Positions 56,584 through 64,000 of a DNA stretch of 64,000 bases are shown here, in pieces. Position 1 is the first letter of the stretch, and every line of letters begins with the position of its first letter. The notes under the pieces are model-generated. The model ran no database searches and was not told the DNA's origin. It saw only the letters and a list, made by a program, of their open reading frames with translations. The DNA is from Bacillota bacterium (GTDB taxonomy: Bacteria > Bacillota > Sulfobacillia > JAIMAT01). Location of the stretch: contig JASBVS010000037.1 of assembly GCA_029960955.1 (NCBI GenBank), positions 1-64,000 of the forward strand, read 5' to 3'. The translations under genes and the position numbers were made by a program.

Positions 56584-57088
56584 CAATCGCCGCGGTGGTC
56601 GCGGCGGCCTCGCGCTCGGCCTGGGACTCCTCCCGCCAGGGGTGCCCCCAGTCGCCGTTGAGGATGGCCAGCTCGCTCTCCAGCAGGCTGCGCACGCGCG
56701 CCCGGAAGGCTTCCAGGTCGTGGTCGAGCTCCTCCAGGCGACGGCGCCGCTCGGCCACCTCCTCGTCCGCGCGCCGGATCCGTTCCCGCGCCTCCTGCTC
56801 GGCCTCGCGGACGATCATCTCCGCTTCGCGGCGGGCGTTCTCCCGCATCTCCTCGGCGGTCTTCTGCGCCATGACCAGCGTGTTGCGAAGCGTCTCCTCG
56901 AGGTCCTCGTACTGCTTGACGCGCGCGGTCAGGCGCGCCACCTGCTCGCGGAGCGCGTTGGCCTCGCGCAGCGCCGCCTCGTAGTCGCGGTTGATCTCGT
57001 CCAGGAACTCGTCCACCTGGTCGATGCTGTAGCCGCGGAAGGCGCGATCGAACTCCTTGTTGTGAATGTCGAGCGGAGTGAGTGGCAC
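56555..57088 (-). CDS. divIVA: Cell division and polar scaffold protein DivIVA
   Basis: Membrane-curvature-binding coiled-coil protein at septa and poles. The 177-residue protein has the N-terminal domain PLTPLDIHNKEFDRAFRGYS and VDEFLDEINRDYEAAL, then long heptad-rich helices (about 30-150). GTG 57088 start. It follows yggT and sepF as in other Bacillota; ylmH, which lies between yggT and divIVA in Bacillus, is absent. The ileS promoter lies in its last codons. Confidence 0.95.
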   Translation of the reverse strand: MPLTPLDIHNKEFDRAFRGYSIDQVDEFLDEINRDYEAALREANALREQVARLTARVKQYEDLEETLRNTLVMAQKTAEEMRENARREAEMIVREAEQEARERIRRADEEVAERRRRLEELDHDLEAFRARVRSLLESELAILNGDWGHPWREESQAEREAAATTAAIVDKRESGSL

Positions 57089-57170
57089 CCCCGATCACCC
57101 CCCTCTCCTATCGGCCCGTCTGCGGCCCCCGCTTAGACCGTGCCGGAGCCGCCCGCCCTCTCCGCCCCGC

Positions 57171-57500
57171 TCAGAGGACGCGTGCCAGCATCTCGATCAA
57201 GGGCCGCCAGAGGTACTGCTGGACGACCATCAGCGCCAGGAGGACGACCAGGGGCGAGAGGTCGAAGATCCCCACCGGGCGCATCCAGCTCCGCACGGGC
57301 GCCAGGACCGGCTCGGTCAGGAGGTAGACCAGCCGCTGCAGCTGGTAGAACCAGGAGCGGTAGCCGGGAGGCTCGAACCAGCTCAGCAGCGCCCGCACCA
57401 CGATCAGGATCTCGAGGACCGTGATGAAAAGGTTGACCGTCCGGTCCAGGATCTCGACGACCAGGGAAACCGCAGCCACCCCTCTCCGACGCGGGAGCAC
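57171..57500 (-). CDS. YggT family membrane protein (YlmG)
   Basis: A 109-residue protein with two hydrophobic helix pairs (NLFITVLEILIVVRALLSWF; LSPLVVLLALMVVQQYLW), a central LTEPVLAPVRSWMRP and a PVGIFDLSP turn, typical of YggT/YlmG. The family is linked to division and to organisation of membranes and nucleoids in other organisms. GTG 57500 has GGGAG at 7-base spacing. It lies 16 bp after sepF. Confidence 0.93.
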   Translation of the reverse strand: MLPRRRGVAAVSLVVEILDRTVNLFITVLEILIVVRALLSWFEPPGYRSWFYQLQRLVYLLTEPVLAPVRSWMRPVGIFDLSPLVVLLALMVVQQYLWRPLIEMLARVL

Positions 57501-57516
57501 GAAGCCGCTCCCGTCC

Positions 57517-58005
57517 CTACCGCTCCGGCACCCAGGGCTCCGCCTGCCCCACCACTTCCACGCTCGCCGGCGTCACCAGGAAGACCGTCGGTCCGATGCG
57601 GAAGATCTCTCCCTCGACCGCATAGACGATGCCGCTGAGGAAGTTGAGGATCCGCCGGGAGGCGTCCGGCTCGCTGGCCTCCAGGTTGACGACGCAGACC
57701 CGCCCGCTCTTCAGCTCGTCCGCGATGGGTTGCACGTCGTCGAAGAGCCTGGGTCGGAAGACGCCGAGCCGCGAGAGACGCGGCTCGCCGACGGGAAGCG
57801 TGACCAGGGCGCCGGGCTTCCCGTTCCGCCTGGAGGAAGCGCGCCCGTCGACGGCCGCCCGCCTCGGCTCGCGCCGGGCCTCGGCGCGAGCCTCGCCTCG
57901 CGCCTCCGCCGGCCGCGGGCCGTAGGCGCGGACCTCCTCGTCGCCCGCGGCCTCCTCGCCCACCTCGAAGCCCATGAAGTCGAGGATCCGCGCCCACCAT
58001 GCCAT
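57517..58005 (-). CDS. sepF: Cell division protein SepF
   Basis: Aligns FtsZ filaments at the septum and binds the membrane with its N-terminal helix. The 162-residue protein has MAWWARILDFMGFE as membrane helix, an Arg/Ala-rich linker (about 20-70) and the DUF552 core FDDVQPIADELKSGRVCVVN and ILNFLSGIVYAVEGEIFRIG. ATG 58005 has GGAGG at 8-base spacing and is preferred to an upstream ATG. Confidence 0.95.
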   Translation of the reverse strand: MAWWARILDFMGFEVGEEAAGDEEVRAYGPRPAEARGEARAEARREPRRAAVDGRASSRRNGKPGALVTLPVGEPRLSRLGVFRPRLFDDVQPIADELKSGRVCVVNLEASEPDASRRILNFLSGIVYAVEGEIFRIGPTVFLVTPASVEVVGQAEPWVPER

Positions 58006-58126
58006 GCGCCCCACCTCCGCCGGCCGCCCGCGAGCAGGTCGCGGCGGCTCGACCGGGTTCACCTGCGTATTCTAACCCCGCCCGCCGTCCGCCTGCTCAC
58101 TCCTGCCCGACTTGGGCCCTTTCCCG

Positions 58127-58993
58127 CTACGCCTGCGGGAAGGGACGGAAGCCGGCGGCCGCGGCCATGTGGCCGCTCCGCCCCTGGCCGCGGTAGGAGT
58201 AGAAAAGCTCGAGGTGGCAGCGGCTGCAGAGGCCCGCCACGCGGACCGCTTCCTCCGGCAGGCCCGCCTCCACCAGCGCCCTCCGGTTGGCCTCCCAGAG
58301 GTCGGCGTGGTCGCGCCCGGGCGCCTCCACGCGCAGCGGCGCGCCCGGATAGGCCGCCGCCAGCGCCTCGAAGACCTCCTCTCCCACCTCGTAGCAGCAG
58401 GGCCCGATGGAGGGGCCGACCGCCGCGCGTCCCGCCTCCGGTCGGCCGCCCGCCTCGCGCATCGCCTCCACCAGGGCCCCCGCCACCCGGGCCGCAGTGC
58501 CGCGCCAGCCGGCGTGCGCGGCGCCGACCAGGAGCCCGTCCGGCGAGGGCATGGCCACCAGGACCGGGACGCAGTCGGCCACCAGGATGCCCAGCAGCCG
58601 GCCGGCCTCCCGGGTCCAGTGCGCGTCGGCCTCGGGCGTAGCCCCCGCGCCGGCGGTCGCCTCCACGACGCGGGAGCCGTGCACCTGCGAGAGCCAGGCC
58701 GGCCGCCAGCCGCCCCCGAGCGCGGCCAGCCAGCGGCGGCGGTTCTCTTCCACGGCCTCGGGGCGATCGCCGCTGGAACGGCTGAAGTTGAGGCTCGCGT
58801 AGGGGCCCTGGCTGACGCCGCCCAGCCGCGTGGAGAAGGCCGCGGTCGCACCCATCTCTTCCAGGGCGGTGGCACGCAGGAGGAGAAGGCCGCCCCTCGC
58901 CTGCCAGGCGAAGCCCGGAGGCAGGGCGGGAAGCCTCTTCTCAGGGATGGGGAAAGCCTCCGCGCCGATGGGGATCGCCTCCCGCACGGGCAT
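58127..58993 (-). CDS. pgeF: YfiH/PgeF family purine nucleoside phosphorylase-like protein (YlmD)
   Basis: A 288-residue YfiH-family protein. Members were first called polyphenol oxidases or laccases and are now linked to purine nucleoside phosphorylase/adenosine deaminase activity and peptidoglycan editing. Motifs: AWLSQVHGSRVV, ILVADCVPVLV, GAAHAGWRGTAARV and VGPSIGPCCYEVG give the His/Cys zinc-site residues. It starts at ATG 58993 inside the end of the ylmC-like gene (53-bp overlap). Its place as ylmD before sepF matches Bacillus; ylmE is missing. Confidence 0.92.
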   Translation of the reverse strand: MPVREAIPIGAEAFPIPEKRLPALPPGFAWQARGGLLLLRATALEEMGATAAFSTRLGGVSQGPYASLNFSRSSGDRPEAVEENRRRWLAALGGGWRPAWLSQVHGSRVVEATAGAGATPEADAHWTREAGRLLGILVADCVPVLVAMPSPDGLLVGAAHAGWRGTAARVAGALVEAMREAGGRPEAGRAAVGPSIGPCCYEVGEEVFEALAAAYPGAPLRVEAPGRDHADLWEANRRALVEAGLPEEAVRVAGLCSRCHLELFYSYRGQGRSGHMAAAAGFRPFPQA

Positions 58994-59282
58994 CCGCTTC
59001 GGGGTTGCCCCAGAGGCCTTCCTTTCCCTCTTCGCCCGCCGCCACCTGCTCGCCGCGGACCAGGATGGCGTCCTCGCCGACCACCTGGACGGCCGACCAG
59101 GGGATGCGCAGCTCCTTCCCCCCGCCGAGGAGCCCGAGGAGCCGCCGCTCGCCCGGGATGATCAGGGCGCGCACGCGGCCCGCCTCCACGTCGATGTCCA
59201 GATCCTCCACGTTGCCCAGCCGCCGGCCGGTGAGAACGTCGATCACGTCGCGTTCCCGCATGTCCGAGGTTCGCAGGCGCAC
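58941..59282 (-). CDS. YlmC/YmxH family PRC-barrel sporulation protein
   Basis: A small PRC-barrel protein with MRERDVIDVLTGRRLGNVED, LDIDVEAGRVRALIIPGER and IPWSAVQVVGEDAILVR, as in YlmC/YmxH. Function unknown; it is usually found near sigG or spoIIR. GTG 59282 with GGGAGG gives 113 residues; ATG 59261 is possible. The C-terminal 30 residues, unusual for the family, come from the stretch that overlaps pgeF. Confidence 0.85.
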   Translation of the reverse strand: MRLRTSDMRERDVIDVLTGRRLGNVEDLDIDVEAGRVRALIIPGERRLLGLLGGGKELRIPWSAVQVVGEDAILVRGEQVAAGEEGKEGLWGNPEADARAGGDPHRRGGFPHP

Positions 59283-59420
59283 GCGGCCTCCCTCCCGCGG
59301 AAGCCTATGCGGCGGCTCGGCCGGATTGAACCGGCCGGCCGGCGGGCACCTCGCCTCGGCCCGGGAGGGACCCGCGGCGGCTCGGCCCGGCCGCGGCCGC
59401 AAGGCGCTCCGCCGCGCCGC

Positions 59421-60266
59421 TTACGGTTCCGCCAGCAGGAAGCGACCCCGCTGCAACCCGCGCGCGAGCTGCGGCGCCACCTCGCGGAACCAGTCCCAGA
59501 CCGCAAGCCGGAAGCGCGGCGCCTCTTCCTGCCGGCTCAGCTGCAGCGTGCCGCCGTTGAGGCGGAAGGCGACCTCGGCGTCGGCCGCGCCGCCGCTCGC
59601 CGCCGCCGGGTCGGCGGGCGCGAGGGCGATCGTGGAGCGGGAGCCCGCCCCGCTGGCCGGGCGGGCGGCGGGAGCCTGGCGGGCGCTGGCCAGCGGCAGA
59701 CAGAGCTGCGGGAAGAGGAGGCACCACCAGTTGTGCCCCTGCGCCGCTCCCAGCCGGACCTCCACGGCCGGGTAGACCCCGGCCGGCAGCCAGAGCGAGC
59801 CGGTCCGCTTGGCCGGGTAGGGGAACCGGCCGACGGCCACCTGCACCTGTTCGTCCGATCCGGCGCGGCGGAGAACCTGCCGGGCGGCCGCGGCCCAGCC
59901 GGAGCTCCGTTCCCGGGCCCGCTCCAGCAGCAGATCCGTGCCCTGGCGACCCGGCGGGAGACCGGGCCGGGAGAGGTCGCGGACGATGACGGGCAGGAGG
60001 GCGCGCACCACCGCCTGCTTCAGGCGCTGGTCGGCCGGGGCGTCGCTGGCAGCCCGGAAGTGGAGCTGGACGAGGCCGGCGGGACCGCCGCGCGAGGCGA
60101 CCAGCGCCTCCCCCGCCGCCACTCCCCGCAGCGGGCCGGCCAGGAGCGCCCCCGTCGCCACCAGGAGCGCCAGCGCCAGCACCGTCTCGCCGAGGCGTCG
60201 CCCCCGCAGCCGGGGGCCGATCCGTCGCCGGAGAGCACCTGCTCCGTTCGTGCCCAGCCGAATCAC
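59421..60266 (-). CDS. spoIIR: Stage II sporulation protein R (SpoIIR)
   Basis: Forespore-made secreted signal that turns on the SpoIIGA protease so that pro-sigma E is cut in the mother cell. The 281-residue protein has an N-terminal membrane or signal helix (ETVLALALLVATGALLAG) and the SpoIIR core VQLHFRAASDAPADQRLKQA, VAVGRFPYPAKRTGSLWLPA and LGAAQGHNWWCLLFPQLCLP. GTG 60266 behind GAGGAAGG; 34 bp after sigG. A roughly 90-residue C-terminal region is extra. In Bacillus the gene lies elsewhere; here it sits with its pathway partners. Confidence 0.9.
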   Translation of the reverse strand: MIRLGTNGAGALRRRIGPRLRGRRLGETVLALALLVATGALLAGPLRGVAAGEALVASRGGPAGLVQLHFRAASDAPADQRLKQAVVRALLPVIVRDLSRPGLPPGRQGTDLLLERARERSSGWAAAARQVLRRAGSDEQVQVAVGRFPYPAKRTGSLWLPAGVYPAVEVRLGAAQGHNWWCLLFPQLCLPLASARQAPAARPASGAGSRSTIALAPADPAAASGGAADAEVAFRLNGGTLQLSRQEEAPRFRLAVWDWFREVAPQLARGLQRGRFLLAEP

Positions 60267-60300
60267 CGCCTTCCTCGGGGGGTGGATGACCGGGAGCCGT

Positions 60301-61071
60301 TCACATGTGCCGCCGCATCTGGAGGAGCGCCGCCTTCTCCAGCCGCGAGACCTGGGCCTGGGAGATGCCGATCTCCTCGGCCACCTCCATCTGGGTCTTG
60401 CCGGCGAAGAAACGGAGGTTGAGGATCTGCCGCTCGCGGCGGCCCAGCTTCTCCATCGCCTCGCGCAGGGCCAGGCTCTCCAGCCAGCGCGCATCCGACT
60501 GGCTCTCGTCGCTCACCTGGTCCATGACGAAGATGGGGTCGCCGCCGTCGTCGTAGATGGGCTCGAAGAGCGAGATGGGCTCCTGGATCGCCTCCAGGGC
60601 GAGCGCCACCTCGTCCACGGGGACGCCCAGCTCGCGGGCGATCTCCTCCACCGACGGCTCCCGCCCGTTCCGGTGCGTCAGCTGGTCGCGGACCTGCATG
60701 GCCCTGTAGGCGACGTCGCGCAGCGAGCGGCTCACCCGGATGGCGTTGTTGTCGCGCAGGTAGCGCCGGATCTCGCCGATGATCATCGGCACCGCATAGG
60801 TGGAGAAGCGCACATTCTGCGAAAGGTCGAAATTGTCGATCGCTTTCATCAAGCCGATGCAGCCGACCTGGAAGAGGTCGTCCACCGGCTCGCCGCGGTT
60901 GTTGAAGCGCTGGATGACGCTGAGGACGAGCCGGAGGTTCCCCTGGATCAGCTCCGACCGGGCCTTCCGGTCGCCCTTCTGCATGCGTTCGAAGAGCTGT
61001 CGCATCTGCTCGTTGGTGAGCACGGTCAGCTCGGAAGTGTTGACACCGCAGATCTCCACTTTGTTCGCCAC
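60301..61071 (-). CDS. sigG: RNA polymerase sigma factor G
   Basis: Late forespore sigma factor, 256 residues. It starts NKVEICGVNTSELTVLTNEQ and has region 2 DLFQVGCIGLMKAIDNFDLS and FSTYAVPMIIGEIRRYLRDN, then region 4 GKTQMEVAEEIGISQAQVSR. It is nearly colinear with Bacillus sigma G. GTG 61071 behind GGGGGG. A terminator and a sigma F-like promoter separate it from sigE, so it can be switched on in the forespore independently. Confidence 0.97.
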   Translation of the reverse strand: MANKVEICGVNTSELTVLTNEQMRQLFERMQKGDRKARSELIQGNLRLVLSVIQRFNNRGEPVDDLFQVGCIGLMKAIDNFDLSQNVRFSTYAVPMIIGEIRRYLRDNNAIRVSRSLRDVAYRAMQVRDQLTHRNGREPSVEEIARELGVPVDEVALALEAIQEPISLFEPIYDDGGDPIFVMDQVSDESQSDARWLESLALREAMEKLGRRERQILNLRFFAGKTQMEVAEEIGISQAQVSRLEKAALLQMRRHM

Positions 61072-61166
61072 GGTCGGGCCCCCCAGGCGGGCGTCTCCTC
61101 TTCCCGCGTCGCGGGGAGGGGGAGCGCCCGGCGTCGAGGCGACGGACTTCCTGATCCAGGCCCGAG

Positions 61167-61193
61167 CTTGTACCAGATTCTTGCGTTTTATAC
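61167..61193 (-). promoter_or_regulatory. Candidate sigma F-type promoter for sigG-spoIIR
   Basis: GTATA (61189-61193) fits the sigma F/G -35 box. After 14 bases GGTACAAG (61167-61174) partly fits the sigma F -10 GGnnAnAnT. In Bacillus spoIIIG (sigG) and spoIIR both depend on sigma F. The element lies just after the terminator following sigE, about 95 bp before the sigG start. Confidence 0.5.
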
Positions 61194-61199
61194 GTGCGC

Positions 61200-61232
61200 A
61201 AAAGAGCCGGCCCGCGCTTCGCGCGGACCGGC
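61200..61232 (-). terminator. Intrinsic terminator after sigE
   Basis: On the minus strand GCCGGTCCGCGC and GCGCGGGCCGGC pair over 12 bp (one G-T) around a GAA loop, followed by TCTTTT. It lies directly after sigE, ending the spoIIGA-sigE unit before sigG. Confidence 0.85.
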
Positions 61233-61259
61233 CCGGCGTGCGGGGCGGCTGCGACCGGT

Positions 61260-61994
61260 TCACTCCATGGCGAGGATCTCCCTTCGGAGCCGGCGCATGA
61301 TCCGCTTCTCCAGGCGGGAGATGTAGGATTGCGAGATGCCCAGCAGGTCGGCCACCTGCTTCTGCGTGTACTCCACGCCGTCGCGGAGGCCGAAGCGCAA
61401 CTCGATGATCTTCCGCTCGCGGCCGTTGAGGCGGGCGAGCGCCCGCCGCAGCAGCGCGCGGTCGACCTCCTCCTCGACGCTCTGGTAGATCATGTCCTGA
61501 TCGGTGCCGTGGACGTCGGCGAGGAGGAGCTCGTTGCCGTCCCAGTCGACATTGAGCGGCTGGTCGAAGGAGACCTCGCTCCGCGTCTTGGCGCTGCGAC
61601 GAAGGTACATCAGAATCTCGTTCTCGATGCACTTGGAGGCATAGGTGGCCAGTTTGATCCGCTTGCCGGGGTCGAAGCTGCGCACGGCTTTGATCAGTCC
61701 GATGCTGCCGATGGAGACCAGGTCCTCCACTCCCACCCCGGTGTTGTCGAACTTGCGCGCGATGTAGACCACCAGGCGGAGATTCCGCTCGATGAGCGGC
61801 GTCCGTGCCGAGTCGTCGCCGCGTTCCAGGCGGTGGATCAGCTCCGCTTCCTCGTCGCGGCTGAGCGGCGGGGGCAGGCTCTCGCTGCCGCTCAGGTAGC
61901 CGAGCAGCTCGCGCCCGCCCAGGGCCGCCCAGAGCCGAGCCCATCCGCCCGCCCATCCCGGCCACGCGCGCCGCACGCGCTGCCAGAGGTTCAC
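61260..61994 (-). CDS. sigE: RNA polymerase sigma factor E (pro-sigma E)
   Basis: First mother-cell sigma factor, made as an inactive membrane-bound precursor. The 244-residue protein has an N-terminal pro-sequence rich in Trp and Arg ([14 protein letters not shown]), then [20 protein letters not shown]. Region 2 ([38 protein letters not shown]) and region 4 ([19 protein letters not shown]) follow. GTG 61994 overlaps the stop of spoIIGA, its processing protease. Confidence 0.97.
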   Translation of the reverse strand: MNLWQRVRRAWPGWAGGWARLWAALGGRELLGYLSGSESLPPPLSRDEEAELIHRLERGDDSARTPLIERNLRLVVYIARKFDNTGVGVEDLVSIGSIGLIKAVRSFDPGKRIKLATYASKCIENEILMYLRRSAKTRSEVSFDQPLNVDWDGNELLLADVHGTDQDMIYQSVEEEVDRALLRRALARLNGRERKIIELRFGLRDGVEYTQKQVADLLGISQSYISRLEKRIMRRLRREILAME

Positions 61995-62842
61995 CGCATC
62001 ACCCTCCTCCCCGCCAACGCCGCCGCGGGCACCAGCGCCTGCACGCCCCGGCCCGGTGCCGGAGGCGCCGGCACCACCGCCACCACCAGCTCCGCCTCGA
62101 CGCGCTCGTCTCCCAGCCGGATCTCCGCCCGTTGCGGGCGCCAGCCGGGCAGGAGTCCGCCCTCGGTCGGCCCCTGGTAAGGCAGCCAGCAGAGCGAGGG
62201 GGCGAGCGCTTCCGGCGGCTCGACGCCCCGCCGCCAGCCGAGGAAGAAGTCCCTCCCCCGCCGCCCGAAGAGCCTCTCCAGAGCCCCCGCCCAGACGACC
62301 GCGGCCGGCCGGCCGCTCAGGGGATCGACCAGGGTGTCGCCGGAGTCGACGAGCGCGTCCAGCGTGAGGCTGCGATCGCCTTCCACCAGGACGAGCTGGC
62401 AGGCCCAGCGCTCCAGCGCCCATTGGCGACGGCCGCCCCGGGTCAGCCTCTCCAGCGCCAGGGCGCCCGCCGCCAGGGCGACCAGGAGGGCCAGCCAGCT
62501 CCGGCCGCCCGCGCCCGGGCCGGTCGGAAGGGCCAGGGCAACGCCGGCCACGATGGCGCCCGAGGCGTAGAGGTAGCCGGCCTGCCGGGCGAGGGCGGCC
62601 GGCCCGCGCCAGCCGTGGGCGACAGGCAGCATGACCAGCGAGACGAGGAGCAGCCAGGGCGCCCGCAGCGGGCGCAGGAGGGGCAGGAGCTCGCCCGCCA
62701 CGGCCAGCGTCGCCCCCAGAGCGGCGGCGGAGAGCACCCGCCCCGGACGCGGGCGCAGACCCGCCAGCCGGCCGGCGACCACGAGGAGCACCGTGTCGAC
62801 GGCGGCGTTGACCAGCCAGTAGACGTCCAGGTAGACGACCAT
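61991..62842 (-). CDS. spoIIGA: Sigma E factor processing protease SpoIIGA
   Basis: Septal aspartic protease that cuts the pro-sequence from sigma E. The 283-residue protein has about five N-terminal membrane helices (about 1-140, beginning [20 protein letters not shown]) and a C-terminal pepsin-like half-domain with the catalytic Asp in [22 protein letters not shown] 62842 has GGAGGGG upstream. It is 200 bp downstream of ftsZ, as in Bacillus, and needs SpoIIR for activation. Confidence 0.95.
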   Translation of the reverse strand: MVVYLDVYWLVNAAVDTVLLVVAGRLAGLRPRPGRVLSAAALGATLAVAGELLPLLRPLRAPWLLLVSLVMLPVAHGWRGPAALARQAGYLYASGAIVAGVALALPTGPGAGGRSWLALLVALAAGALALERLTRGGRRQWALERWACQLVLVEGDRSLTLDALVDSGDTLVDPLSGRPAAVVWAGALERLFGRRGRDFFLGWRRGVEPPEALAPSLCWLPYQGPTEGGLLPGWRPQRAEIRLGDERVEAELVVAVVPAPPAPGRGVQALVPAAALAGRRVMR

Positions 62843-62918
62843 GGGGCCCCTCCGGAACATCGGATGCATATGGCGGCGCCCGTGAACCGATGCCATCGGG
62901 CCCGGGCCGAAGATAGCG

Positions 62919-62954
62919 GGAGCCCCGGGGCGACCGCTGTCACCCCGGGGCTCC
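62919..62954. terminator. Perfect 12-bp inverted repeat between ftsZ and spoIIGA
   Basis: GGAGCCCCGGGG (62919-62930) and CCCCGGGGCTCC (62943-62954) flank a 12-base loop. It lies 89 bp after the ftsZ stop on the minus strand. It probably marks the end of the ftsZ transcript although only a weak pyrimidine tract follows. The rest of the 200-bp gap shows no clear Spo0A box. Confidence 0.55.
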
Positions 62955-63042
62955 GGCAGCTTCCGGCAAGGGTTCTTCTTCGATCGGTCTCGCCAGCGCC
63001 TGCCGCCCGCCCCCACCCGCGCCGGAGGCGCGCCCGGGGCGG

Positions 63043-64000
63043 TCAGGGCAGCTGGCTGCGCCGTCGCAGGAAGGCGGGGATGTCGAGGTCCGCCCGCGCG
63101 AAGGGCTTGATGTCCAGCTCCTCGAGGGGCGCCTCCGGCTTGGGCCGGCTGGTGTCGAAGCCGGTGGCGATGACGGTGACGCGGATCTCGTCGTGGAGCG
63201 ATTCGTCGATCACCGCGCCGAAGATGATGTTGGCCTCGGGGTCGACGGCCTGCTGGATGATGGCGGCCGCCTCGTTCACTTCGTAAAGACCGAGGTTGGC
63301 GTCGCCGGTGATGTTGAGGAGGACGCCGCGGGCGCCCTCGATCGAGGTCTCCAGGAGCGGGCTGGAGATGGCGGTGCGCGCCGCCTCCACCGCGCGGTTC
63401 TCGCCGGAGGCGACGCCGATCCCCATCAGGGCCGAGCCGGTCTCCGTCATCACCGTGCGCACGTCGGCGAAGTCCAGGTTGATCAGCCCGGGCACCGTGA
63501 TCAGGTCGGAGATGCCCTGGACGCCCTGCCGGAGCACGTCGTCGGCGACCCGGAAGGCTTCGAGCATCGAGGTCTTCTTGTCGACCACCTGCAGCAGGCG
63601 GTCGTTGGGGATGATGATCAGCGTGTCCACCTGCTCGCGCAGCGCGCGGGTGCCCGCCTCCGCCGCCGCCGCCCGCGGCTTCCCTTCGAACGAGAAGGGC
63701 CGCGTCACCACCCCCACCGTCAGCGCACCCAGCTCCTTGGCGATGGAGGCGATCACGGGCGAGGCGCCGGTTCCGGTCCCGCCGCCCATGCCGGCGGTGA
63801 TGAAGACCATGTCCGCACCCTTGAGCGCCTCGGCGATCTGGTCCCGCGACTCCTCGGCCGCCCGCTTGCCGATCTCCGGGTTGGCGCCCGCTCCCAGTCC
63901 CTTGGTCAGCTTCTGGCCGATCTGGATCTTCTCGGTCGCCTCGGAGAGGCCGAGCGCTTGCGCGTCGGTGTTGACCGCGATGAAGTCGACCCCGTGCAGG
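63043..64000 (-). CDS. ftsZ: Cell division GTPase FtsZ (5' end cut by window edge)
   Basis: Tubulin-like GTPase that forms the division ring. The visible part begins [16 protein letters not shown] at base 64000, so roughly the first 35 residues are missing. It contains the GTP loop [15 protein letters not shown], the T7/synergy region [14 protein letters not shown] and a C-terminal tail ending [15 protein letters not shown], the conserved peptide that binds SepF and FtsA. Placement ahead of spoIIGA-sigE-sigG is the standard Bacillota order. Confidence 0.97.
   Translation of the reverse strand, partial: LHGVDFIAVNTDAQALGLSEATEKIQIGQKLTKGLGAGANPEIGKRAAEESRDQIAEALKGADMVFITAGMGGGTGTGASPVIASIAKELGALTVGVVTRPFSFEGKPRAAAAEAGTRALREQVDTLIIIPNDRLLQVVDKKTSMLEAFRVADDVLRQGVQGISDLITVPGLINLDFADVRTVMTETGSALMGIGVASGENRAVEAARTAISSPLLETSIEGARGVLLNITGDANLGLYEVNEAAAIIQQAVDPEANIIFGAVIDESLHDEIRVTVIATGFDTSRPKPEAPLEELDIKPFARADLDIPAFLRRRSQLP

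Noticed and set aside
62843-62918. Spo0A boxes in the spoIIGA promoter region
   Set aside because: No good TGTCGAA-type match was found in the short gap, although such control is expected from Bacillus.

Overview
The window is very GC-rich DNA, with G or C at almost every third codon position. Its gene content is that of an endospore-forming member of the Bacillota: spoIIGA-sigE-sigG, spoIIR, a spoVM micro-gene, divIVA, sepF and the remA-gmk-rpoZ-priA block. GTG, TTG and apparently CTG starts are common, and many neighbours overlap by 4 bp (GTGA, ATGA or TTGA). This fits a high-GC lineage of the Symbiobacterium/Thermaerobacter/Limnochordia kind. The species cannot be named from the sequence alone.

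Layout. (1) 1-4661, minus: a branched-chain amino acid ABC importer read livK-livH-livMG-livF, with permease LivM and ATPase LivG fused; livF runs off the left edge. (2) 4827-9830: an ornithine cyclodeaminase-like gene, coproheme decarboxylase (chdC), then a plus-strand unit of an APC-type permease, a membrane-anchored Usp-like protein and two separate TrkA-N proteins. (3) 9837-18028: DUF503, a kinase-like protein, a family 5 uracil-DNA glycosylase, an alpha/beta hydrolase, cytochrome bd oxidase (cydAB), a metallo-beta-lactamase-fold hydrolase, a VIT1/CCC1 metal transporter and a lipoprotein with two similar domains. (4) 18105-37478, nearly all minus: a block matching, from memory, the Bacillus subtilis order remA-gmk-rpoZ-priA-def-fmt-rsmB-rlmN-prpC-prkC-rsgA-rpe-spoVM-rpmB-yloU-fakA-recG. 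Here def and fmt are one gene, coaBC and thiN are absent, and hslO plus an MgtE-N/CBS gene are inserted. rpmB is on the opposite strand, as in Bacillus. (5) 37540-50267: thiI-cysteine desulfurase, an LL-diaminopimelate aminotransferase with dapF, a P-type cation ATPase, an IMPase-family phosphatase, an RqcH/NFACT protein, an AcuC-like deacetylase and a class III aminotransferase. (6) 50267-64000, minus: the second conserved block, read ftsZ-spoIIGA-sigE-sigG-spoIIR-ylmC-pgeF-sepF-yggT-divIVA-ileS-bcp-ylyA-lspA-rluD-pyrR. rluD and pyrR share one uninterrupted frame, and ftsZ is cut by the right edge.

How the genes work together. The right end couples cell division (FtsZ, SepF, YggT, DivIVA) to the mother-cell sigma cascade. 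SpoIIGA, pro-sigma E and the forespore signal SpoIIR, the three parts of the sigma E activation switch, lie together with sigma G. Block 4 combines translation and ribosome functions (L28, RsgA, RsmB, RlmN, Def-Fmt), PASTA kinase/phosphatase signalling and replication restart (PriA, RecG). RqcH adds ribosome quality control. The permease/Usp/TrkA-N unit looks like a multi-part, nucleotide-gated cation or amino acid uptake system.

I saw no rRNA, tRNA, CRISPR array, insertion sequence or phage gene. No stretch longer than about 240 bases is without a gene. Regulatory features worth attention are the 14-bp direct repeats before rpmB, the promoter-palindrome-terminator leader of ileS, the sigma F-like promoter before sigG and the nested hairpins in the rluD-pyrR junction.
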